Shown: positions 12,668-18,409 of the stretch, one piece after another
Numbering within the stretch: the first letter of the stretch is position 1
Layout of the letters: each line of letters starts with the position of its first letter
DNA from: Thermoplasmata archaeon
Lineage (GTDB): Archaea; Thermoplasmatota; Thermoplasmata; Thermoplasmatales; Thermoplasmataceae
DNA: 18,409 bases
Assembly (NCBI GenBank): GCA_021811635.1
Contig: JAJZNS010000045.1
Location: 1-18,409 of the forward strand
Direction: 5' to 3'
Program-made: the position numbers and the translations under genes
Notes under the pieces: generated by a model
The model's database searches: none
Seen by the model: the letters and a program-made list of their open reading frames with translations, nothing else
What the model was told of the DNA's origin: nothing

Positions 12668-13747
12668 TCATCGGACTTCAATCAGATCAGAAGGGGGTTT
12701 GTGCGTTATTCTTTCGTATCCATCCCTCTTTACGAGAACGTCATCCTCGATCCTTACTCCGCCGAATCCGGCAACGTAAATGCCCGGCTCGTCGGTTATT
12801 ACCATATTCTCCTTCAGTTCCCTGTCTGCCTTTCCAAGTGCACTGTGGTCGTGCACTTCCAGGCCGATGCCATGGCCAAGGCCATGCATCATTTTTCCCC
12901 TGTATCTGGTGGAGTCGATAATGTCAAGCGCCTTCTGGTTCACGATCCTCCCGTTCACTCCAGCCTTTATGAGCTCCATGCTCCTTGCCTGGGCCTCATG
13001 CACTATGCTGTAGATTTCCTTCTGCTCTTCTGTTGCTCTGCCGAACACGGCAGTTCTGGTAGTATCCGCACAATACCTCCTGTACTGTGCCCCATAATCA
13101 GTCAGAACAAAATCGCCCTTCTTCAGCTTCCTCCTGCCCGCAGAGTAGTGGGGGATGGCTGAGTTCTCACCGAAACCCACGATGGTGCCGAATGCAGGGC
13201 CGGATGCACCTTCGGACATCATCCTGTATACCAGCATCGCGGCGACCTCGGTTTCCTGCATCCCTTCCTTCAGGGAGTCAAGAACTGCCTGGTATACCTC
13301 TCCGCTTATGCGGGCGGCTTCCCTCAGCCTCTTTATTTCGTCTGTGGATTTCTGCATCCTGGCTTCTGAAATGTTGGAGGAGACATCTCTGAACCTTAGC
13401 TTGGGATTTTCACTCTTTACGCTTTCAAACATTTCCACCGTAAGGGAGGAGAGGTTAACTCCAACCTCACTTTCCATGGAGAGTTCCTTTGCAACCTTTT
13501 CCTTCATCTCGGACAAGGAATTTGCAACAACTATCTCGTGCCCGGACTGTTTTGCAAGTTCCTCCTCAAGCGGGTAAACAAACAGTTTCTGCGAATCTCT
13601 GGTAAAAACCAGTGAAGAACCCTCGAAAAGGCCTGCTTCGATGCCTGAAAGATAGAAAAATGTCTTGTCGATTGCGTTTTCTCCGCCATTCCTGATTAGG
13701 ATCTTGTTTATGTTCTCCATTCCCTTGAAAATATCTCCGGCAACCAT
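12668..13747 (-). CDS. pepQ: Xaa-Pro aminopeptidase/dipeptidase, M24B family
   Basis: This cytoplasmic metallopeptidase splits the bond before proline in peptides or dipeptides. From the ATG at 13747 the product has 359 residues. The creatinase-like N-terminal domain covers about 1-130. The pita-bread catalytic domain follows with all five metal ligands: D217 (TDYGAQYRRY) and D228 (CADTTR), H292 (MHGLGHGIGLEVHD), E320 (TDEPGIYV) and E334 (GVRIEDDV). The open frame extends to 13849, but that part lies upstream of a TATA-like AATATATATT (13766-13775), which places transcription at or just before 13747. An in-frame ATG at 13720 (MENINKILIRNGG) is also possible and resembles family N-termini better. 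Whether it acts on dipeptides or longer peptides cannot be told from sequence. Confidence 0.9.
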   Translation of the reverse strand: MVAGDIFKGMENINKILIRNGGENAIDKTFFYLSGIEAGLFEGSSLVFTRDSQKLFVYPLEEELAKQSGHEIVVANSLSEMKEKVAKELSMESEVGVNLSSLTVEMFESVKSENPKLRFRDVSSNISEARMQKSTDEIKRLREAARISGEVYQAVLDSLKEGMQETEVAAMLVYRMMSEGASGPAFGTIVGFGENSAIPHYSAGRRKLKKGDFVLTDYGAQYRRYCADTTRTAVFGRATEEQKEIYSIVHEAQARSMELIKAGVNGRIVNQKALDIIDSTRYRGKMMHGLGHGIGLEVHDHSALGKADRELKENMVITDEPGIYVAGFGGVRIEDDVLVKRDGYERITHKPPSDLIEVR

Positions 13748-13765
13748 GTATAAGGAGTCCACACC

Positions 13766-13775
13766 AATATATATT
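13766..13775 (-). promoter_or_regulatory. TATA box of the M24 peptidase gene
   Basis: AATATATATT reads the same on both strands and is centred about 24 nt before the ATG at 13747. It argues against the longer open frame that starts at 13849. Confidence 0.45.
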
Positions 13776-14039
13776 CCATTTGCAACCACTGCAGGCCAGT
13801 TCACAGGATGCCTGTCCTGCCCTTTGCAGTTTGTACCGGGCGATTGCAAATACCCGTTATTTCAAAGAGTGATCTGGTGGTGATATAGCTGCTTGCGAAA
13901 GGGGGTTCGCCCGGGTGCTTGAGAGAAATGAGTGGGGATTATCATGAGAGATCATTAAGAACGGTTTCATCCACGGTATTGGATAAGCTGACTAAAGCTA
14001 TTATGCGCTTTTCAATTACAATTTCGGATATGATGCCAT

Positions 14040-14744
14040 ATGTCAGCGGCAGGTGACGATAAGGGGTCAGGGGAGTCACGGGAAGACTTCCTGAGCGAGG
14101 TGGCGTATTTTGGGTATGCCGGCGAAACCAATACATCAAAAGTACTGGAACTCGCAAGAAGACGCCTTCTCGAAAGGAGTATAGGGAAAGCGGTGATAGC
14201 TTCGGAAACTGGAAGGAGCATACTGAAGGCGATGTCCATCTTCCAGGGATCGGGCTGCAGGATTGTTGCCGTAACACACTCTCCCGATTTCTCATGCGGG
14301 CCCAAGGGAGATATTCCTATTGGAATTAACAGGAGCGAATATGAGAGGACAATGAAGCAAATTGAGAGCGCAGGAGTAGAAGTTGTTCAGGGAGCCCGTA
14401 TTACCGTATCTCCCCCCAGGGTTGAGTGGACCTGGAATGGCATGGCGGAGGCGGTGGACTATACTCTGGAGTTGCTTGGATCAGGCACAAAAGTCGCGGT
14501 GGAGGCGGCAGTCATTGCAACAGAAGCAGGCAAGGTGAATCCTGGAGAAGAGGTCATTGCATTCGGGGGCACGTTCAAGGGTCTCGATACAGCGCTTGTG
14601 GTTCGAGCAGCCAACAGCAAGGGATTTTTCGATGAGTTCGAGATTAGGGAGATAATCGCAAAGCCCCGTTATAATGTACGTTCAGAGATACCCTATTCCG
14701 ATTCCAGCTGGAAGGGCGACATCGATCAGTATTATTTGGATTAA
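14040..14744 (+). CDS. Stand-alone pyruvate kinase C-terminal (alpha/beta) domain protein
   Basis: The 234-residue protein looks like the regulatory C-terminal domain of pyruvate kinase without the catalytic barrel. The diagnostic part is KAVIASETGRSILKAMSIFQ followed by CRIVAVTHSPDF, the fold's phosphate or effector-binding strand-turn-helix. A second half (KVAVEAAVIATEAGKVNPGE, EVIAFGGTFKGLDTALVV) carries the rest of the three-layer fold. Such free-standing proteins are found in archaea and some bacteria with no firm function; ligand sensing is an inference from the fold. The catalytic residues of pyruvate kinase are absent, so it is not a kinase. An MFS transporter gene starts 12 nt after its stop and is probably co-transcribed. 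The start codon is the first in-frame ATG; no clear Shine-Dalgarno sequence is seen. Confidence 0.75.
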   Translation: MSAAGDDKGSGESREDFLSEVAYFGYAGETNTSKVLELARRRLLERSIGKAVIASETGRSILKAMSIFQGSGCRIVAVTHSPDFSCGPKGDIPIGINRSEYERTMKQIESAGVEVVQGARITVSPPRVEWTWNGMAEAVDYTLELLGSGTKVAVEAAVIATEAGKVNPGEEVIAFGGTFKGLDTALVVRAANSKGFFDEFEIREIIAKPRYNVRSEIPYSDSSWKGDIDQYYLD

Positions 14745-14756
14745 TCAAATGAGAGT

Positions 14757-15965
14757 ATGTTGAACGACCCGGATGCGCTGAAATCGCGGGCGAATTTCTC
14801 GCTTGTCATCTCGGAAATCAGCATTTCAACCCTGGCCACTTCAATTTTCACGGTGCTAATCCTATGGATGGCAATCTCGTACACCTCTTCCCCCCTTGTT
14901 ACTGGCGTCACTGCCGGGTTTATGACCGCGCCGATGCTCGCCAGTGCAGTCATTGGCGCCTACGTCGACAGATCAGGCAGGAAACGGACACCTGCAGTTG
15001 CTGGAACCCTGATGAAGGCGGTGTCGCCCCTTCTTCTTCTCCCGGTATACCTCGGCGGGTATTCCTACCAGTCAGTGATTTCGCTCTTCGTCTCTGCGCT
15101 GCTCTTTGGCTTCTCAATCGATCTCCTTGTCCCTGTAAGGGCAATCTGGGGACAGCGGTTTCTCCCGGAAAGAAAGTACGTGAAGGGGTGGTCTGCTGCG
15201 GGAGTGGCAACAAAGGCGTCCAGGCTGGCAGGCTACCTTGCGTCCGGCATTCTGGTAGCCTCAAGCGTTGCGAATACCGTCCTGGTTGTATTCCTGCTGT
15301 ATGCGGTATCGCTTGTTCCAATCCTGCTGATGCCTCGCATCTCTGGAATGTCTGAGCCTCCAGGTTTGGGAGCTATTATGGCAGACGGCCTTAATTATGT
15401 CAGGCGCACCAGAGTTGTGCTCAGCGTAGTTGCCATATCTGCCTTCTCAGCCCTGTTCCTTGGGATGACCGACTCGGTTTCGACAGTGATGATCAACAGT
15501 GTGTTTTTCCTCGGTCCGGCATTCCTCAGCTTCACCTTCTTCGCAATTTCTTCCGGGGGGATGATCGGATCTTTTTACATGGCTGCAAGGAAGGGGGTGA
15601 ATGATGTGAGGGAAAAGCTCGCGTTCTACTTCCTTGCTGAAGGATTGGTCCTTGTAGTGGCTTGGGCGCTGCCTGGCTTTTCCACCCTGCTTATTGTGTT
15701 TTTCGTGCTGGGAATATTCTCCGGGCTCGTGTCTCCATTGACAACTGCGTTACTTTTCAGATATACGGAAAAGGAGAAAATGGGTACTGTCCAGGGGATC
15801 TTTGATACTTTTGGAACCTCCTTTAACTCTATTGCCGGTGTGCTTGCCGGGGCCATAATGTCGGTGTCATTTCCCGGGACCGCTTTTTTAATTATGGCAG
15901 CAGGGCTTATAGTCCTCTCTGTGGCAATAATGCAGTCGAGATCACTTGCGTCCGCAAGTGTGTGA
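14757..15965 (+). CDS. Major facilitator superfamily transporter, substrate unknown
   Basis: The 402-residue membrane protein has about 12 hydrophobic helices, starting at residue 17 (VISEISISTLATSIFTVLIL). The MFS motif A between helices 2 and 3 is visible as GAYVDRSGRKRTP (67-79). The two-half pattern, with a central cytoplasmic loop near MPRISGMSEPPGLGAIMADG, is typical of drug/H+ or small-molecule exporters. The substrate cannot be assigned. The gene follows the pyruvate-kinase-domain protein by 12 nt. Its last codons contain a perfect inverted repeat (15943-15960), and its stop is only 11 nt from the stop of the convergent mtnC. Confidence 0.85.
   Translation: MLNDPDALKSRANFSLVISEISISTLATSIFTVLILWMAISYTSSPLVTGVTAGFMTAPMLASAVIGAYVDRSGRKRTPAVAGTLMKAVSPLLLLPVYLGGYSYQSVISLFVSALLFGFSIDLLVPVRAIWGQRFLPERKYVKGWSAAGVATKASRLAGYLASGILVASSVANTVLVVFLLYAVSLVPILLMPRISGMSEPPGLGAIMADGLNYVRRTRVVLSVVAISAFSALFLGMTDSVSTVMINSVFFLGPAFLSFTFFAISSGGMIGSFYMAARKGVNDVREKLAFYFLAEGLVLVVAWALPGFSTLLIVFFVLGIFSGLVSPLTTALLFRYTEKEKMGTVQGIFDTFGTSFNSIAGVLAGAIMSVSFPGTAFLIMAAGLIVLSVAIMQSRSLASASV
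15943..15960. terminator. Perfect inverted repeat at the MFS gene end, candidate bidirectional terminator
   Basis: CACTTGCG, then TC, then CGCAAGTG. The hairpin lies in the last codons of the MFS gene and within 40 nt of the mtnC stop on the other strand. It may end transcription from both sides in a very tight convergent junction. No long T-run follows, so this is tentative. Confidence 0.35.
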
Positions 15966-15976
15966 TTTCGCCGGCA

Positions 15977-16741
15977 TCACTGCATGAATGCGTGTATCAC
16001 TGGATACCGTGTCTTCCTTTCCCGGAAGCCTGCAGTTCGGTCCACCAGTATAACCTTCATTCCTGCGCTGGCTGCAGCATCGAGCTCCTCCACCACGTCC
16101 GAGAAAAACAGTATTCTGGCCGGTTCAATCTTCAGTTGCCTGGCGATGTTTACATAGCTTCCGGCGTCCCGTTTCATTCCAACCGTGGTGTCAAAAAAAT
16201 CAGATATTAGTTTCGTGAGGTCCCCGTATGCAGTGTGGGAGAACAGCAGTTTCTGGCCAAGCGCACTGCCTGATGAATATATGTATACTTCCTTCCCCGC
16301 TGATTTCCATTTTTTCAGGGCCACTGGAACATCCGGATAGACTTCGCTTTTGAGCCCACTGTCCGCGTAACCCTCCTCCCAAATTAAGCCCTGCAGAGCC
16401 TTGAGCGCGGAAAACTTGCTGTCATTTTCCATCAGCTTCCTGGCATATTGTGCAATCGACGCTTTTCCAATATCTTCCTCGTTCTCCAGACCCGCGTTTA
16501 CAGCCCTTCTCATTTCCGATTCCAGTGAGGACAGACATTGCTGGACTTCTTCCTCATTTCCCCTCCTATTGATGAAATCCTGTACCCTCTCCTCTGCATA
16601 TTTGAAAAGCGTACCATGAACAAATTCCATTGGCACTGTTGTACCTTCTATGTCAAGGAGTATCGTACTGGCCGATCCTTCAATTAGTCTGAATGTTCCA
16701 GAATCTATGATCGTAGGGGAAAGTAGGCCGGGCCCATACAT
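15977..16741 (-). CDS. mtnC: Enolase-phosphatase E1 (methionine salvage)
   Basis: MtnC is a HAD-family enzyme that enolises and dephosphorylates 2,3-diketo-5-methylthiopentyl-1-phosphate to the acireductone. The 254-residue protein has the HAD motif I ILLDIEGTTVPMEF (27-40) with Asp30 and Glu32, the DxEGT form specific to E1. Motif II is in VYIYSSGSALGQK, a Lys motif in TTVGMKRDAGSY, and motif III/IV in ILFFSDVVEELDAA. The ATG at 16741 lies 37 nt inside the end of mtnD; no later start codon precedes motif I, so the overlap is likely real and couples the two genes. About 25 residues precede motif I, longer than in most E1 enzymes. The gene order B-D-C and the motif make the assignment firm. 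Confidence 0.92.
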   Translation of the reverse strand: MYGPGLLSPTIIDSGTFRLIEGSASTILLDIEGTTVPMEFVHGTLFKYAEERVQDFINRRGNEEEVQQCLSSLESEMRRAVNAGLENEEDIGKASIAQYARKLMENDSKFSALKALQGLIWEEGYADSGLKSEVYPDVPVALKKWKSAGKEVYIYSSGSALGQKLLFSHTAYGDLTKLISDFFDTTVGMKRDAGSYVNIARQLKIEPARILFFSDVVEELDAAASAGMKVILVDRTAGFRERKTRYPVIHAFMQ

Positions 16742-17262
16742 AAAGGCTGTTGCTTCAGGTCCTCACCGCTTCCTGTGTAGTATGGAGTCCATCCGGCCCT
16801 GTTCTGGAAAAGCCTTATTGCCCTGATCTCACGATCTTCACAGAGGTCGAACCAATGGTAAGTCCGGCTGGGGATCCGTATCAGATCTCCCCTGCTTACC
16901 TCGATTGAGGTGATCCTGTGGTTTCCGGTATTGATGTGAAATACGCCATGTCCGGAAATGGTGAATCTGACCTCGTCTTCGTCATGCCAGTGCTCCTTGT
17001 TGAATTTAGACAGCATTTCATCTAATCCAGGAGTTTTTTCACTTAGATTGATGAGGTCTGCGGTCAGGTACCCGCCTTTCTCCTTCAGCCTTTCGATTTC
17101 CGATCGGTATGCATCCAATATCTGAGCTTCTCCTGCGTCTTCAGGCAGGGGATGGGAAGTGTCCCAGCGTTCGTAGTCAATGCCAATCGAGGCAAGATAT
17201 TCCCCTGCCTTTGAGCTATCAATTATCGGATCTGCCATTCCCTCTACTCTCACTACTACCAT
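16705..17262 (-). CDS. mtnD: Acireductone dioxygenase
   Basis: MtnD oxidises the acireductone made by MtnC. With Fe it gives formate and the keto acid precursor of methionine; with Ni it takes an off-pathway route. The cupin metal site is complete: HWHDEDEVRF with His91, His93 and Glu97, then His136 in RTYHWF (numbering from the ATG at 17262). The C-terminal RLFQNRAGWTPYYTG is also typical of the family. An ATG at 17274 is in frame 12 nt upstream, but the second ATG at 17262 is preceded by GGTGA at good spacing and begins MVVVRVEG like other family members. It is 39 nt after mtnB and overlaps mtnC. Confidence 0.92.
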   Translation of the reverse strand: MVVVRVEGMADPIIDSSKAGEYLASIGIDYERWDTSHPLPEDAGEAQILDAYRSEIERLKEKGGYLTADLINLSEKTPGLDEMLSKFNKEHWHDEDEVRFTISGHGVFHINTGNHRITSIEVSRGDLIRIPSRTYHWFDLCEDREIRAIRLFQNRAGWTPYYTGSGEDLKQQPLCMGPAYFPLRS

Positions 17263-17301
17263 TTTTTTCACCATTTTTTGGTTGTTTTTATCGTATCTGT
17301 C

Positions 17302-17967
17302 TCAGGTTGCAACTAATTTAAGACGACCGTACACTTCAAGCAGAAATTCCAGGGCTTCTACGTGCCTCTTTGCATCTTCAATAGAATCGCCCCAGGTGTA
17401 AAGGCCATGACCCCTCAGCAAGAATCCATGGATGCCTGGATTTCTGGAAAATACATCTGCAAGTTCAGTGCATATTTGCTTCATGTCCTGTGAGTTCTCC
17501 AGAATGGGTATCCACTCGGAGTTTTGATGGGACCCGACTCCGCGGAGCCCCTTTAACATCTCATACCCACTGATTTCAATCCCACCATTTCCTGAGAACT
17601 TTTCGGAAAGAAGAGTGCCCCAGATTGAGTGGGTGTGCATAACAGATTTTGCACCAAGTTTCTTTACGATCATAAGGTGGATTAGCGTTTCACTGGAAGG
17701 CCTGAATTGCCCATCGAGGATTGCCCCGTATTCGTCTATTCCAATGATATGGGAGGCCGTAAGGCTGCCTTTGTCAACTCCAGATGCCGTGATAGCCAAT
17801 CTGAAAGGGGTCTCTTCAGCAACTGCGCTCAGGTTTCCGCTCGTTGCATAAAGCCAACCTCTCCTGTAGAAGGCGCTGCTTGTATCGACTATTTTTCTAG
17901 ACAATTCTTTAAATTTACCCCGACTGGTGTGTTCCTGTTCCTCCAATGTTAGTTTGGCCCTCGTCAT
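17302..17967 (-). CDS. mtnB: Methylthioribulose-1-phosphate dehydratase (class II aldolase family)
   Basis: MtnB removes water from 5-methylthioribulose-1-phosphate, the step before MtnC. The class II aldolase fold is shown by YATSGNLSA, ITASGVDKG, SSET (Glu93), the zinc ligands in MHTHSIWG (His111, His113) and RGHGLYTWG (His187). Residues are counted from the ATG at 17967, giving 221 residues. A GTG at 17982 is also in frame and overlaps the stop of the leader ORF. The family also includes fuculose and ribulose phosphate aldolases, so the sequence alone is not decisive; the following mtnD and mtnC genes settle it. No MtnA or methylthioadenosine phosphorylase gene lies in the window. Confidence 0.9.
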   Translation of the reverse strand: MTRAKLTLEEQEHTSRGKFKELSRKIVDTSSAFYRRGWLYATSGNLSAVAEETPFRLAITASGVDKGSLTASHIIGIDEYGAILDGQFRPSSETLIHLMIVKKLGAKSVMHTHSIWGTLLSEKFSGNGGIEISGYEMLKGLRGVGSHQNSEWIPILENSQDMKQICTELADVFSRNPGIHGFLLRGHGLYTWGDSIEDAKRHVEALEFLLEVYGRLKLVAT

Positions 17968-17975
17968 ATGTTCAT

Positions 17976-18029
17976 TTACCACCTGCTATTTTCGGCGTGG
18001 ATTACAAGTCCGCTTCTTGAATCCTTCAT
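17976..18029 (-). CDS. 17-codon leader ORF upstream of mtnB
   Basis: On the minus strand AAGGAG (18040-18035) stands 5 nt before an ATG, the best ribosome binding site in this operon. The frame encodes MKDSRSGLVIHAENSRW and stops at a TAA that overlaps the possible mtnB GTG start and lies 8 nt before the mtnB ATG. A TATA box ATATAAA (18068-18062) predicts a TSS around 18039, just ahead of the ribosome site. mtnB itself has a weaker site (AGGTGG inside the end of this ORF). It may be a leader peptide that couples translation to mtnB, a small protein, or a vestige. It has no repeated Met or Cys codons, so classical attenuation by methionine is not evident. Confidence 0.5.
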   Translation of the reverse strand: MKDSRSGLVIHAENSRW

Positions 18030-18061
18030 TTTTTCTCCTTATTAACAAATATTATTTCAAG

Positions 18062-18068
18062 TTTATAT
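18062..18068 (-). promoter_or_regulatory. TATA box of the methionine salvage operon
   Basis: ATATAAA on the minus strand, about 37 nt before the leader ORF start and about 98 nt before the mtnB ATG. It predicts an mRNA that begins near 18039 with the Shine-Dalgarno sequence at its very 5' end. Confidence 0.45.
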
Positions 18069-18170
18069 TCTATAATATGACTCAGGGTAATAATCCTCAT
18101 TGGCTTGCCCTGAAAGACAGGTTCCACCTGATTCAGTGCTTTATGTACATTCTATATTTAAACGGCATTT

Positions 18171-18190
18171 GGGACAAAATGGGACAAAAA
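18171..18190. repeat. Two tandem 10-bp repeats near the transposase remnant
   Basis: GGGACAAAAT is followed directly by GGGACAAAAA. It lies between the transposase remnant and the mtn promoter and may be part of an old insertion-sequence end. The rest of 18081-18235 holds no convincing gene on either strand. Confidence 0.35.
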
Positions 18191-18235
18191 TATTTCAGGC
18201 ACAGTCCCCTGTATTCCTTGATCATTTCCGGGACC

Positions 18236-18409
18236 TTATACTTCAGGTAACTGTACTGCCTGGGGTTGTGCATGTTGAATTGATCGCATGTGGTATTCTT
18301 CCAGCCATTCGTGCATTGCCCATGAAACTGTAGAGTTTATTCTTCCATGACTCAACGCTTTTGGCACGGAACGTTACATTCGTCTTCGGAGGGAAATACG
18401 GTTTTATCC
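18236..18409 (-). pseudogene. Degraded DDE transposase remnant, C-terminal part, cut by window edge
   Basis: From the window end the minus strand reads IKPYFPPKTNVTFRAKS, then VESWKNKLYSFMGN, in one frame. It continues as HEWLEEYHMRS in another frame after a shift near 18312-18318, and stops at a TAA by 18236. The pattern PYxPxKxN, W-x-x-x-x-Y-x-F-x-x-N and E-x-x-x-x-YHxRS resembles the end of IS4/IS5-like DDE transposases, where a catalytic Glu follows YHxRSNxE. Here that Glu region is disrupted (IQHAQ). The frame change and lost motif mark it as inactive. The family call is from motif memory only and is tentative. Confidence 0.45.

Noticed and set aside
12701..13577. Several long plus-strand frames across the M24 peptidase gene
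   Set aside because: The minus-strand peptidase carries all five metal ligands; the opposite frames are shadows of a GC-richer gene.
13900..13925. Hairpin GCGAA-AGGGGG-TTCGC resembling a tRNA T-arm
   Set aside because: The surrounding bases do not form an acceptor stem, D-arm or anticodon arm, so it is not a tRNA. It may be a minor structure in the peptidase/PK-domain gap.
14864..15355. 163-codon plus-strand frame inside the MFS gene
   Set aside because: It is Cys/Arg/Trp-rich, lacks membrane helices, and lies wholly inside the clear transporter gene.
17927..18250. Plus-strand frame of 107 codons across the mtn promoter
   Set aside because: It covers the start of mtnB and its promoter, has no recognised motif, and runs through the tandem repeats.

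Overview
The window comes from an acidophilic archaeon, most likely a member or relative of the Thermoplasmatales. The evidence is an archaeal XPB helicase with its Bax1 nuclease partner, the archaeal late mevalonate enzymes (isopentenyl phosphate kinase and type II isopentenyl-diphosphate isomerase), an archaeal single-domain ZPR1 protein, a rusticyanin-like blue copper protein, a DoxD-like membrane protein and an Lrp-type HTH regulator fused to a TRASH metal-binding domain. Many first genes of transcription units have a TATA-like box about 23-28 nt before the start codon, as expected for leaderless archaeal mRNAs. No rRNA, tRNA or CRISPR array was recognised. The species cannot be named from this sequence alone.

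Layout. 1-548 (-): N-terminal part of an M61 peptidase, cut by the window edge. 685-3319 (+): XPB helicase and Bax1 nuclease. 3538-4709: a DoxD-like membrane protein (-) and a TRASH-domain regulator (+), divergent from one shared promoter region. 4710-5102: a terminator-like structured element and what looks like a frameshifted gene remnant. 5103-7867 (-): an operon of a membrane protein, isopentenyl phosphate kinase, IPP isomerase 2 and ZPR1. 8200-10828 (+): a copper-export unit of a 46-aa YHS protein, a Cu+ P-type ATPase with its own YHS/TRASH head, and an unknown 113-aa protein. 11091-12056 (+): a two-TM SHOCT protein and a membrane-anchored, Met-rich, rusticyanin-like cupredoxin. 12162-13747 (-): M24 Xaa-Pro peptidase and a stand-alone ChrB C-terminal domain protein. 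14040-15965 (+): a free-standing pyruvate-kinase C-domain protein and an MFS transporter. 15977-18029 (-): methionine salvage genes mtnB, mtnD and mtnC behind a 17-codon leader ORF. 18236-18409 (-): a broken transposase remnant.

How the parts relate. Two themes stand out. One is copper: export by CopA with a small YHS protein, a nearby blue copper electron carrier, and a TRASH-domain regulator that might sense metal. The other is compact housekeeping operons: late isoprenoid synthesis for archaeal lipids, and the lower half of the methionine salvage pathway. The best new leads are regulatory: a perfect 13-bp direct repeat spaced 42 bp apart in the copper promoter, with one copy on the TATA box; a three-half-site GTTTCA array upstream of the cupredoxin unit; and the leader ORF of the mtn operon. 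A frameshifted gene at a poly-A run and a changed RED motif in XPB are also worth checking. I did not find a clear, entirely new defence or metabolic system.
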